Below, piece after piece: positions 33,738-41,449 of a stretch of 64,000 nt of DNA. The position numbers were made by a program, and so were the translations under genes. The stretch is from Bacteroidota bacterium (GTDB taxonomy: Bacteria; Bacteroidota; Rhodothermia; Rhodothermales; JANQRZ01). Numbering within the stretch: the stretch's first letter is position 1; each line of letters starts with the position of its first letter. The notes under the pieces were generated by a model. It saw nothing but the letters and a program-made list of their open reading frames with translations. It was not told the origin of the DNA and did no database searches. The DNA is taken from the NCBI GenBank assembly GCA_038746285.1, contig JBCDKT010000019.1:1-64000 (forward strand). The letters are read 5' to 3'.

Positions 33738-35240
33738 TCAGAACTGGAAGTAAATAAAGGTCGTCTCGCCGTACGACCCGAAGAGGACGACCACGGCGGC
33801 GAGGACGAGGTAGACGCCCCAGCGCACCGGCCACGCGAGCGCGTCCAGCCGCTCAGCGAACGAGCGGCGGCGCTCCAAGAGGTCCACGGCGACCAGGGCG
33901 AGCACAGCCAGCGCGGTGATGACGATGTCGGCGTCTGTGAAGCCCGGCAACCACGGCGAGGCGTGCGTGCCCGGAACCACGGCGAACGCCCGCTCGATCA
34001 GCGTGACCGCTCCCTCCACACCCTCGGCCCGGAAGAACACCCACGCCAGCAGCACGAGGTGGAACGTGAGCAGCATCTGCCACCACCGCCGCACGGCGCC
34101 ACCGGGCACCGGCACGTCGACGCCCATCCGCTCGACGACCTCGCCCCGCTGCATGCCCCGGCGGTAGGCGGCCTCGGCGCGCGCCCAGAGCCGGTCCCGG
34201 AACCCTCCCGTCGCCGCGCCGACCGCGAGGTAGGCCCCGTGCAGCACGCCCCACACCACGAACGTCCACGCCGCCCCGTGCCACAACCCGCTGACGGCGA
34301 AGACGACCATCATGTTCACGTACCACCGCCAGCGCGCCACCCGGTTGCCGCCGAGCGGGATGTAGAGGTAATCCCGGAACCAGGTCGAGAGGCTGATGTG
34401 CCACCGCCGCCAGAACTCCGAGATCGACTTCGAGAAGTAGGGCCGGTGGAAGTTGTCCATCAGGTCGTAGCCCATCACGCGCGCCGCGCCAATCGCGATC
34501 AGGCTGTAGCCGGCGAAGTCGCCGTAGATCTGGAAGGCGAAAGCGTAGGTTGCCGTCCAGACGGCGAGGCCCGAGAAGCCGCCAGGGTCATTGTAGACGA
34601 GGTCCACGTAAGGCGCAAGGCGGTCGGCGACGACGCACTTGATGAAGAACCCCCACAGCATGGTCCGTAGTCCGAGCGCGATGCGCGCCTCGTCGAGTTC
34701 GAACTGCCGGTGGAACTGCGGCAAGAGGTGCTGGCTGCGCTCGATCGGACCCGCCACCAGCTGCGGAAAGAAGCTCACGTACAAGGCGAAGATCCCCAGA
34801 TGCCGCTCCGGCTCCTGACGGCCCCGGTACACGTCAATCGTGTACGCCAGCGTCTGGAACGTGTAGAAACTGATCCCCACCGGCAAGAGCAGCTCCACCA
34901 CCGGAAACGACCCGCCCCCCAGGCGAGCCAGCGCGTCGGCCGTGCTCGTGAAGAAGCCCAAATACTTGAAGCTAAAGAGCAGCCCCAGGTTCGAGGCCAG
35001 ACTCAAGAGCAGGAACGGCCGCCGCCCGGCCCGGGTCTCGCGCCGCCCCATCGCTAGCGCGGCGACGTAGTCTACCAGCGTCGAGAAGAGGATGAGGGCG
35101 AGGTAGTCGACGCGCCACCAGCCGTAGAAGAAGTAGCTGGCCGCCAGCAGCAGCATCCAGCGGTGGCGGGGGGGCCAGAGGAAGTAGCCCCCGACGACGA
35201 GGGGGAAGAAGAGGAGGAAGGCGAGCGAGTTGAAGAGCAC
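33738..35240 (-). CDS. MBOAT family O-acyltransferase (AlgI-like)
   Basis: 500 aa polytopic membrane protein that moves acyl groups from the cytoplasm to extracytoplasmic polysaccharide in the AlgI/DltB/PatA group. Family marks: N-terminal FNSLAFLLFFPLV, the KYLGFF segment, LPVGISFYTFQTLAYTIDVYRG, FFPQLVAGPIERS, FWRRWHISLSTWFRDYLYIPLGG (in parts) and the catalytic-His motif SGLWHGAAWTFVVWG. It lies 12 nt downstream of an SGNH-like gene, its likely partner. The target polymer is unknown. Confidence 0.93.
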   Translation of the reverse strand: MLFNSLAFLLFFPLVVGGYFLWPPRHRWMLLLAASYFFYGWWRVDYLALILFSTLVDYVAALAMGRRETRAGRRPFLLLSLASNLGLLFSFKYLGFFTSTADALARLGGGSFPVVELLLPVGISFYTFQTLAYTIDVYRGRQEPERHLGIFALYVSFFPQLVAGPIERSQHLLPQFHRQFELDEARIALGLRTMLWGFFIKCVVADRLAPYVDLVYNDPGGFSGLAVWTATYAFAFQIYGDFAGYSLIAIGAARVMGYDLMDNFHRPYFSKSISEFWRRWHISLSTWFRDYLYIPLGGNRVARWRWYVNMMVVFAVSGLWHGAAWTFVVWGVLHGAYLAVGAATGGFRDRLWARAEAAYRRGMQRGEVVERMGVDVPVPGGAVRRWWQMLLTFHLVLLAWVFFRAEGVEGAVTLIERAFAVVPGTHASPWLPGFTDADIVITALAVLALVAVDLLERRRSFAERLDALAWPVRWGVYLVLAAVVVLFGSYGETTFIYFQF

Positions 35241-35252
35241 GGCGCGGCAGAG

Positions 35253-36245
35253 CTAGGAGGACGCCGGGGGAAGGCGAGCGGCGAGAATATCCGTGACCTG
35301 CTCTGCGCCGCGCTCGTTGAGGTGACCCGGGTCGAACCAGAGGTCAGGATCGAAGAGACCTGGATAGCGCTCCATATCGTTGAGGATGATGAGATGCCCC
35401 GGCGGAAGCGCATCGCCCAGCACACGGGCTAGCCCGTCCAAGCCTACTTCGCCGACCTGCTCGGCGAAGTAGACCTCGACGTCCTGTGCTTCAGCGCGTC
35501 GGTAGAGGTCGATCCAGATGCTCGCCATCGCAGAGTCTGCCGCTGTCGGCTCTGCGTCTCGGTGCCGTAGCCGCTCCAGCTTACGGCGAAAAGCCTCCTG
35601 GCCCTTCGGGTGCCGAAAAGCCTCGCTGCGCCGGCCCGCGTTCTCCGCATAGTCCAGGGCAGAAAACCCTCGCCGGTCGAACCGAGAGAAGGGCTCCGGC
35701 TCTACCGTCCGCCCGGTGATGAGCGCCTCGCCCTGACCGACGAGGAAGTAGTGGTCTAGCGCTACCTTGAGCCGACCGCGTATGATCTCGAGCCGGCGCA
35801 TCAGGGGCATATCGAACGCCAAAGTAACATCCGATGCCAGCTTTACCCGCCGCAGGTCGTGGTAGTAGTAGGTCCGACGCGTATCCCGATTCTCGAGCCG
35901 CACCAGAGGCCGGACCGTGCCTAGCTCCAGAACGAGCCACCTGACGTGAGGCAGCTCCAGCATGCGCTCGGCCTGGTAGTGCACCTCCAGGGCCGTCCCG
36001 CCTCGCATGCCGAAGTTATAGCTGTTGCCACCGCCTCTCAGACTGTCGAAGCGGGTGACATCTACGTGACGGTACGTGCGGCTCGATCCCAGAAACACCG
36101 TCTCCGCCTGGAGCTCGTTCAACTCTTGCGTTTTGTACCCAACTTCGTCGATGTCCGCCGCACGGTCCTGGCTCTTGACAGCCAGCAGCAGCAGCCCCAG
36201 CAGCACGGGAAAGGCGACGGCTTTGATAATGATGCGAGGGGGCAC
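35253..36245 (-). CDS. SGNH-like membrane-anchored protein, MBOAT partner
   Basis: 330 aa with one N-terminal membrane anchor (IIKAVAFPVLLGLLLLAV). An SGNH/AlgX-like outline is visible: block I TVFLGSSRTYRHVD near 49-62 with a candidate nucleophile Ser, and block V WFDPGHLNERGAEQVTDILA near 298-317 with Asp-x2-His. Between them sequence similarity to named families is weak. In AlgI-AlgJ/X and DltB-DltD systems an MBOAT passes acyl groups to such a protein, and the 12-nt gap supports the same pairing here (inference). Base composition is somewhat lower in GC than neighbours. Confidence 0.75.
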   Translation of the reverse strand: MPPRIIIKAVAFPVLLGLLLLAVKSQDRAADIDEVGYKTQELNELQAETVFLGSSRTYRHVDVTRFDSLRGGGNSYNFGMRGGTALEVHYQAERMLELPHVRWLVLELGTVRPLVRLENRDTRRTYYYHDLRRVKLASDVTLAFDMPLMRRLEIIRGRLKVALDHYFLVGQGEALITGRTVEPEPFSRFDRRGFSALDYAENAGRRSEAFRHPKGQEAFRRKLERLRHRDAEPTAADSAMASIWIDLYRRAEAQDVEVYFAEQVGEVGLDGLARVLGDALPPGHLIILNDMERYPGLFDPDLWFDPGHLNERGAEQVTDILAARLPPASS

Positions 36246-36282
36246 GGTCGCGTGCGGACGAGGTGAGGAAGGCGAGGAACCG

Positions 36283-37548
36283 TCAGGCAGCGCGGTCCAG
36301 GACAGCGTCGAGGCGGGCGAGCACGTCGCGCAGCGTGCGCGCCACCGGCGTGCCTCGGTCGTCTTCGTCGATCTGCAGCGGCTCCTCCATCAGGTCCAGC
36401 CCGACGCCCGCCCAGAGGCGCGGGGCCGGGTCGTCGAGGACCTCGTCGCGCAGCCGCAGCCCGTGCTCGGCCAAGACCGGGGCCAGCACCGAGCGGCGCT
36501 CGGCCAAGCTGCCGAGCGTGGCGTGGTACGCGTGCTCCACGACGGCCTTGCGCGAGTCGAACGAGAAGACGTTCGTGAAGAACATCTGGTAGTCCTCCCG
36601 GCTCGGCTCGAAGAGGAGGATGTCGGCCCCCTCGTAGCGCGCCTCGTAGGCCGCGATGCCGGTGGCGAGGCGCGAGTGGATCAGCGTGCGGAACGTCTGC
36701 GCAAGCACGCCCGGCATCCCCCGGTCGATCAGCTTGCCGCGGCGCATGATCCCCTGCTCCACCGCCCGCGCCGTGTCGACCGGCACGATGGGGTTGACGC
36801 AGAGCACGAGGTCGGCCCCCGCTTCGAGCGCGACGGAGGCGTGGACCGTCTTGAGCAGCACGCCGTCGACGTACTCCCGTCCCTCGATCGTGACGGGCGG
36901 ATAGACCACCGGCAGCGCGGTCGAAGCCTGCACGGCCTCGGCGATGTCGATGTGGTCGAGGCCCTGTTCGCCGAAGCGGACGGACTCGCCCGAATTCAAA
37001 TCCGAGGCTACAATCGTGAGGTGGCCCCGGAGCTTGCGGAAGTCCGTCGTGCGGCCTTTGATCGAGAACACCTTGCGGAGATAGTCCCGGATGCCGGTGT
37101 TGCTGAAGAGCCCCACCGGCAGCGCCCGCCCGAGCCGTCCCATGAGCGCCGCGACGACGCCACCCTCGAAGTCGTGCTTGAACAGCCAGTCGGCCAGCCC
37201 CTCGACGACGTGAACCGGCACTGAGATGCTGCGCCGGGCGAGTTCGCCGTAGGCCGGGACCATGAACAGGTCCGGGCGGAACGGGTGCTCGCCAGGCTCG
37301 TCGTGGACCACGCTCCGGCAGAGCTGCGCCGTCGAGATGCCGTTGGCGAGGCAGGCCCCGACGAACGCGCCGGCCGAGACGCCGACGTAGATCGGCACGT
37401 CGGCGAAGTCGATCCCCTCGATGGCCTCCTCGAGGGCCCGCAGCGCGCCGATCTCGTAGATCGCGCCCTCGGGTCCGCCCCCGGCCAGCGCAAGGCCGAC
37501 CGTGGAGCGGGCACCTGGTGCGGTGCCGGTGGAATCGGTGTCAGTCAT
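36283..37548 (-). CDS. Patatin-like phospholipase
   Basis: About 421 aa from ATG 37548 (MTDTDSTG); ATG 37563 would add MLCSA. Patatin fold: oxyanion loop GGGPEGAIYEIG near 23-34 (usual GGGxRG, here Glu replaces Arg), nucleophile elbow VGVSAGAFVG near 62-71, and EYVDGVLLKT with the catalytic Asp. A family of this length with a C-terminal extension often acts on membrane lipids. It sits directly downstream of the PHA granule genes on the same strand; PHA-associated patatin hydrolases exist, so a granule role is possible (inference). Confidence 0.87.
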   Translation of the reverse strand: MTDTDSTGTAPGARSTVGLALAGGGPEGAIYEIGALRALEEAIEGIDFADVPIYVGVSAGAFVGACLANGISTAQLCRSVVHDEPGEHPFRPDLFMVPAYGELARRSISVPVHVVEGLADWLFKHDFEGGVVAALMGRLGRALPVGLFSNTGIRDYLRKVFSIKGRTTDFRKLRGHLTIVASDLNSGESVRFGEQGLDHIDIAEAVQASTALPVVYPPVTIEGREYVDGVLLKTVHASVALEAGADLVLCVNPIVPVDTARAVEQGIMRRGKLIDRGMPGVLAQTFRTLIHSRLATGIAAYEARYEGADILLFEPSREDYQMFFTNVFSFDSRKAVVEHAYHATLGSLAERRSVLAPVLAEHGLRLRDEVLDDPAPRLWAGVGLDLMEEPLQIDEDDRGTPVARTLRDVLARLDAVLDRAA

Positions 37549-37582
37549 CGCGGAGCATAGCATGGAATGCCGGATCTATGAT

Positions 37583-37674
37583 CGGACGGCGAACCGTCCG
37601 GCCAAAGCCGGCACAAAGAAGGGGGTGCCAGCGGCTGGTCCCGGCACCGAAGGCCGGCGGCCGCTTGCACCCCC
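37583..37674. other. Structured intergenic region: three-tier hairpin plus small hairpin
   Basis: 37621-37674 folds as nested stems: GGGGGTGC with GCACCCCC, then AGCGGC with GCCGCT (either strand), with an inner GGC/GCC stem and a TTCG-type loop on the minus strand. A second hairpin CGGACGG/CCGTCCG lies at 37583-37600. On the minus strand the big hairpin is followed by TTCTTTGT, so it could be a terminator, or a leader structure of the patatin gene. Function not established. Confidence 0.6.
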
Positions 37675-37689
37675 GTAAGATCGGCAACA

Positions 37690-37708
37690 GCGCCCGTACA
37701 AAGGGCGC
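37690..37708 (-). terminator. Hairpin directly after the phasin stop
   Basis: GCGCCC and GGGCGC pair around a 7-nt loop, one base after the phasin TAA on the minus strand. The tail (TGTTGCC) is not T-rich, so termination may be weak. Confidence 0.5.
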
Positions 37709-37709
37709 G

Positions 37710-38453
37710 TTACCGCTGCGCTTCTAGCTCTGCCACGGCAGTCTCGGCCGCGCTCTTGCCCTGCACCTTGCCGACCACAAGGCCGTGGAGCTTGACCTGG
37801 TACCAGCCGCCGCCGCCCTGGACGGCCTCGACGCCCGCCGCGCGCTCGGCGGCGGTGAGGGTCGCGTTCTCGCGCTGCAGCTCGGCGACGCGCTCGACGG
37901 CTTCGTCCTCGCCGTGCACCTTCTCGGTCACAGCACCGTGGACGACGACCTCATACCAGCCGTTGCCGGTGGCGCGGGCCTCGACCTCGGGCTGCGCCTC
38001 GGCCTCCATCGCCCGCTCCTTGCGGAGGGCGTCGAGGTTCTTCGAGAGCTGGTGCACGCTCGTGCGGAGCGCGGCGATCTCGTCGCGGGTCGGGATGCCG
38101 AGGCCCTGGAGGGCGACCGTCACGGCGTCCTGGACGCGCTGCTCGAGGCCGCCGAGGGCACCGTCGGCCACCTGGAGGACCTTGTCCACCTGGGTGTCGA
38201 TCACCTTCTTGACCTTGCCGGTCTGCTGGTCCACGTCGCGCTTGACCTGCCCGGCGCGGCCCTCGACCTGCTTGCGGATCTGCTCGACTTGCTCGAGGCC
38301 GGCTCCGTTGTACTTCTTGCCTTTCTTGACGAGCTTCTTGAACAGCTTGCTGCCCTGCTTCTCGGTGACGGCAAGTGCGCCGACGCCCGCGAGGAGCACG
38401 CGCTCGGTAGCTTCCTGGACGTCGGTCGGGAGATCGTTCTTTTTCTTTGCCAT
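37710..38453 (-). CDS. Phasin-family protein with duplicated C-terminal WYxVxxHG motif
   Basis: 247 aa, predicted PHA-granule-associated. Residues 1-140 match the PhaF/PhaI-like phasin pattern: helical KLFKKLVKKGKKY region, coiled coil with VKRDVDQQTGKVKKVIDTQVD (in parts) and the signature LGIPTRDEIAALRTSVHQLSKNLD. The C-terminal third carries two copies of a motif: NGWYEVVVHGAVTEKVHG followed by a VAELQ helix, and GGWYQVKLHGLVVGKVQG followed by a VAELE helix. I do not recognise this repeat. First or last gene of a block with a second phasin and PhaR, all on the minus strand. Confidence 0.8.
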   Translation of the reverse strand: MAKKKNDLPTDVQEATERVLLAGVGALAVTEKQGSKLFKKLVKKGKKYNGAGLEQVEQIRKQVEGRAGQVKRDVDQQTGKVKKVIDTQVDKVLQVADGALGGLEQRVQDAVTVALQGLGIPTRDEIAALRTSVHQLSKNLDALRKERAMEAEAQPEVEARATGNGWYEVVVHGAVTEKVHGEDEAVERVAELQRENATLTAAERAAGVEAVQGGGGWYQVKLHGLVVGKVQGKSAAETAVAELEAQR

Positions 38454-38503
38454 GATAAGGTCCTCTAGGGTCTGCTGGTTGAGTGGGGCGATGCCGCGGT
38501 GCG

Positions 38504-38923
38504 TTACGCCGAGCGGAGGGCGACGGCCTTTTTGTTGAGCCGGTCCACGCTGCGCTTGAGCGACTCGACATCGTCGCGCGTCGGGATGTTCATCCGGTTG
38601 AGCGCCGTGCCGATCATCTCGACGATGCGCGTCTCGACCTCGCTGCTGACGGCCTCGATCTGCTCGCCGACCTGCTCGATCTCCTGCCGAGCCTCGCGCA
38701 CGTCTTCTTTGGTCTCGGTGACGGCCTTCGCTGTGAGCGTGCGCACGCGGCCCCGCTCGGTGCGGCGGCCTTCGCGGACGAGCGCGTCGAAGCCGTCGGC
38801 GACTTCTTCTTCGATCATGGCCGCGAGCCCGATGCCGGCGTAGTACACGTCGCGCGCGGCCTCGACGAGGGTGTCGGCCGTGTTGCGGAAGGCTCGAGTG
38901 GCGTCCTGGATGGTCTGGTTCAT
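38504..38923 (-). CDS. Phasin-family protein (short)
   Basis: 139 aa, almost all alpha-helical. FRNTADTLVEAARDVYYAGIG and AMIEEEVADGFDALVREGRR match the N-terminal phasin helices, and LNRMNIPTRDDVESLKRSVDRLNKK is the same C-terminal signature as in the neighbouring phasin (IPTRDEIAALRTSVHQLSK). It lacks the C-terminal WY repeats. Expected to coat PHA granules or stabilise them. Located between the larger phasin (50 nt) and phaR (54 nt), same strand. Confidence 0.8.
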   Translation of the reverse strand: MNQTIQDATRAFRNTADTLVEAARDVYYAGIGLAAMIEEEVADGFDALVREGRRTERGRVRTLTAKAVTETKEDVREARQEIEQVGEQIEAVSSEVETRIVEMIGTALNRMNIPTRDDVESLKRSVDRLNKKAVALRSA

Positions 38924-38977
38924 GTCGGTAGGAGGTTGGGTTGGTAGCGGGAACGGTCCTGTGGGACGGGACCGGGG

Positions 38978-39442
38978 TTAGTCGGTGTTGCTGCGGTCTT
39001 GCTGGTCTTCGGCGAGGCGGCCAAGCGAGGTTTCGAGCGCGTCGAGGCGCTCGCGGAGCCGGGCCATCTCGTCCTGCATCGGGCTCGGCTGCCGGAGCTT
39101 GCCGAGGGTGCTGCGCGACGCCTTCTGCACGATTCCCTCGACGCCCTGCTGGAGCTGGCGGACGCCCGTGGTGACGGCGTCCTCACCGGCCTGCAAAGCC
39201 TCTTCGCCAGCCCGGATCAAGTCGTGGAGCAGGCTGCTCGGGAACGAGTTGCCGCGCCGCCCCTGCTCGGAGATCACCTGGGTGAGCACCGGTACGGTCA
39301 CATCCTCGCCCGACTTGTTGTCCACGACCTCGATCTGCTCGCCGGACTGGATGAGCCCGGCCACCTCCTGCATGGAGATGTACCGGCTATCGCCGGTGTC
39401 GTAGAGCTTGCGGCTGCCGTAGCGCTTGATGAGTCGGGGCAT
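38978..39442 (-). CDS. phaR: PHA synthesis regulator PhaR-like protein
   Basis: 154 aa. The N-terminal PHA accumulation regulator DNA-binding domain is clear: PRLIKRYGSRKLYDTGDSRYIS, EVAGLIQSGEQIEVVDNKSG, and DVTVPVLTQVISEQGRRG. The C-terminus is a phasin-like helical stretch (MQDEMARLRERLDALETSLGRLAEDQQ, in parts). Family members repress phasin genes and bind PHA granules, releasing repression when polymer forms. ATG 39442 fixed by the conserved start. Two 17-bp palindromes 28-77 nt upstream are candidate self-operators. Confidence 0.92.
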   Translation of the reverse strand: MPRLIKRYGSRKLYDTGDSRYISMQEVAGLIQSGEQIEVVDNKSGEDVTVPVLTQVISEQGRRGNSFPSSLLHDLIRAGEEALQAGEDAVTTGVRQLQQGVEGIVQKASRSTLGKLRQPSPMQDEMARLRERLDALETSLGRLAEDQQDRSNTD

Positions 39443-39469
39443 GGAGCGGGTCGTCTTGTTATGGCGCTT

Positions 39470-39519
39470 ATGACGCAGTGCGTCAAGGCGCGTTCCCCTG
39501 TCTTGACGCGTTGCGTCAA
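39470..39519. promoter_or_regulatory. Paired palindromic operator candidates upstream of phaR
   Basis: ATGACGCAGTGCGTCAA at 39470-39486 and TTGACGCGTTGCGTCAA at 39503-39519, both TGACGC/GCGTCA palindromes, are 33 nt apart centre to centre (about three helical turns). They lie in the divergent region between phaR and the PspC gene. Confidence 0.75.
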
Positions 39520-39591
39520 TCTTCACATTGCCTTCGGCGAGCGCCTCCTGGCCGGCCGCGCCCGAGCGCAACAACAGGCTCCGGCGCAACG

Positions 39592-39599
39592 TACATTCG
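39592..39599 (+). promoter_or_regulatory. Candidate -7 box (TACATTCG) for the PspC gene
   Basis: TACATTCG starts 31 nt before the ATG at 39623, matching the TAnnTTtG pattern. Confidence 0.4.
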
Positions 39600-39622
39600 A
39601 CCTGTATTCGATCCTGCACCCC

Positions 39623-40363
39623 ATGAGCGCACGCACCCGGAACCGCAAACCGTCCGACGGCGAGGCCCGCGAGCCGGACGAGGTGTTCGCCTACGAGGCA
39701 GCCTACGGCCTCGACGACGACATCACCGACGATGACATCGCGGACTTCCTCCACGCCAAGGAAGCAGAGGAGGAGAAACCCGGCATCTGGAACCTCCCCA
39801 CGATCGCCGGCCTCTCGACGATCACGGTCGGCTCGGCGTACCTGCTGCAGGAACTCGGCCTCTTCGCCTCGGGCTTCGACTTCTCGGCGCTCGTCGGGCC
39901 GTGGCTGATCGGGGTGCTAATCATCCTGCTCGGCTTCGGGGTGCTCTCGTGGAGCCCGGACCGGAAGCGCCGCAAGCAGAAGCAGCGCGAGCGGGCCGCC
40001 CGCCGCCGCGCCCGCGCGCAGGCTGGCCGGACCGCGTCGCGCCGCGAGCGCAAGCAGGACCGCCGCGAGCGCAAGACCGAGCGCCGGTCGGACCGCCGGG
40101 CCCGCTACGAACGCCGCCGTGGCCGCTTCGCGAAGTCGCGCACCAACCGTAAGCTGTTCGGCGTCGCCGGCGGCATCGGCGAGGCGCTCGGCATCGACCC
40201 GACGCTCGTGCGGATCGCGTTCGTGATCGCACTCATCGCGGGCTCCGGGGCGGCCATCCCGATCTACCTCCTCCTGGCCTGGCTCATGCCCGACGCCAAG
40301 TCTACGGCCTCGGCGATCTCCGACCGCGACCTCGACGACGACCGGATGATCATCATTCGGTGA
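39623..40363 (+). CDS. PspC-domain membrane protein
   Basis: 246 aa. An acidic N-terminus (DDDITDDDIADFLHAKEAEEE) precedes two membrane segments (about 58-78 and 88-108), a strongly basic arginine-rich linker (about 112-175) and a C-terminal PspC domain (NRKLFGVAGGIGEALGIDPT then VRIAFVIALIAGSG and YLLLAWLMP). PspC domains take part in envelope stress sensing. The extra N-terminal membrane pair and the long basic linker are unusual. Divergent from phaR; TGA is followed by a GACGGAGG-type repeat and a hairpin. Confidence 0.85.
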   Translation: MSARTRNRKPSDGEAREPDEVFAYEAAYGLDDDITDDDIADFLHAKEAEEEKPGIWNLPTIAGLSTITVGSAYLLQELGLFASGFDFSALVGPWLIGVLIILLGFGVLSWSPDRKRRKQKQRERAARRRARAQAGRTASRRERKQDRRERKTERRSDRRARYERRRGRFAKSRTNRKLFGVAGGIGEALGIDPTLVRIAFVIALIAGSGAAIPIYLLLAWLMPDAKSTASAISDRDLDDDRMIIIR

Positions 40364-40411
40364 GACGGAGGACGGTAGGACAGAGGACGGTGAGACGGAG
40401 GACGGTGAACG
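40364..40411. repeat. Purine-rich imperfect tandem repeat after a TGA stop
   Basis: GACGGAGGACGGT units recur three times with variants directly after the PspC stop codon. Same family of spacer as 14276-14304 and 26578-26623. Confidence 0.8.
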
Positions 40412-40431
40412 GGTAACTCCTCTGTACAGCA

Positions 40432-40466
40432 AGAGGCCGACGCCGCGGTGGGCATCGGCCTCTCTT
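40432..40466. terminator. Bidirectional hairpin between convergent genes
   Basis: AGAGGCCGA pairs with TCGGCCTCT around a 14-nt loop, followed by CTTAGTTTG on the plus strand. It lies between the convergent PspC and ferritin-like genes. Confidence 0.75.
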
Positions 40467-40493
40467 AGTTTGCGTTCCGTCGTCGCGGTGTGC

Positions 40494-41072
40494 TCAGGCT
40501 TCGACGTGGTTGCCGGACCAGGCCTCCTGGGTGTTCGACACGGCCTGCGGGCCGACGGTGCCGTCGAAGACCTTGTCCTCGTCGGCCAGTTCTTTGGCGA
40601 CGACGTGGCAGACAACCTTCGACAGGTCGACGAGGACCGGTGTGAGGTCTTTGAGGTGGCGCAGCGCCATGCTCGCGACGTTGTCGTTCTTGAGGCCGAG
40701 CGCCGTCGTGTGGAGCATGTGGTACGAGACCGCGGCGAGGCCGAGCGCGGTGTAGTTATCGCGGATCATGCGCGAGACCTCGTCGGGGCGCACCTTGTCG
40801 TAGAGACCGGCTGCGAAGCCGAGGGCGTCGCCGAGGGCTTCCTTGAGCGCACCCTTGATGCTCGCGCCGTCCTGCCGGGCTTCGATGAGGTTCTGGAGCG
40901 CGGTCGTGTGTTGTTCGAGCGTCGTGTGCACGGTGCGGACGACGCGGCCGGCCTCGGGGTAGTCTTTGATGGCCTCGCCGTTCAGCTGGCGCTCGACGGC
41001 TTCGAGGATGTGGCTCTCGACCGCGTGCATGTCGGTGAGGTAGGCGTGGAGGACTTCGTTGGGGTTCTTCAT
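40494..41072 (-). CDS. Ferritin-like (YciE/DUF892-like) helical protein
   Basis: 192 aa, all helical. NPNEVLHAYLTDMHAVESHILEAVERQL (in parts) and VVRTVHTTLEQHTTALQNLIE resemble the E/H-containing helices of ferritin-like proteins, as does MIRDNYTALGLAAVSYHMLHTTAL. Metal ligands cannot be assigned with certainty. Similar proteins are common beside stress genes in Bacteroidota. It is isolated between spacers, convergent with the PspC gene. Confidence 0.65.
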   Translation of the reverse strand: MKNPNEVLHAYLTDMHAVESHILEAVERQLNGEAIKDYPEAGRVVRTVHTTLEQHTTALQNLIEARQDGASIKGALKEALGDALGFAAGLYDKVRPDEVSRMIRDNYTALGLAAVSYHMLHTTALGLKNDNVASMALRHLKDLTPVLVDLSKVVCHVVAKELADEDKVFDGTVGPQAVSNTQEAWSGNHVEA

Positions 41073-41241
41073 GCTAGGGAGAGGATGCGGATGAGAGGTG
41101 AGGCCGGGCGGGCGCAGGGAAGAGACAGAACAGAACGTGCCCTGGGCGCTCGGCGAATGGAGGTTATTTCACGACCTCGCCGTACCGTTCGTTCCGCCGA
41201 AGGCGGGGCCGGGCGGGCGAAGACGGTGTGCAGCCGCCAGG

Positions 41242-41449
41242 TTAGCGGACGACCGTGAGCCGCTGCGCCGCCGCCTCCGTGCTGGCTGTGCCGCGCACGA
41301 GGCAGTCCCCGCTCGGCAGCCGCACGTCGTGGAGCACGGCGACCTCATGGCCGAGCACGGCGAAGACCGCGACGCGCGCCTCGCCGCTCTCCGCCAGCAC
41401 GAGCGGCACCGAGGAGCAGCCCGGCGAGGCCGCGCAGCAGGTGGGTCAT
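41242..41449 (-). pseudogene. Remnant of a T9SS C-terminal sorting tail
   Basis: On the minus strand, in a frame without a start codon, the sequence reads ARVAVFAVLGHEVAVLHDV, then RLPSGDCLVRGTAS and AAAQRLTVVR, stop at 41242. This parallels the tail of the secreted protein at 30011-32539 (VFDMMGRRVATL ... LPSGVYLVR ... RRVTLVR) with about 12 residues missing. A different frame opens with ATG 41449 overlapping the M16 stop (ATGA) and encodes a signal-like MTHLLRGLAGLLLGAARA before terminating. Best read as a deleted, frameshifted T9SS cargo gene. Confidence 0.65.

Noticed and set aside
39471-39519. -35 boxes (TTGACG) rather than operators
   Set aside because: Both sites are symmetric palindromes and the window's promoters look like the Bacteroidota type, so operator is preferred, though not proven.
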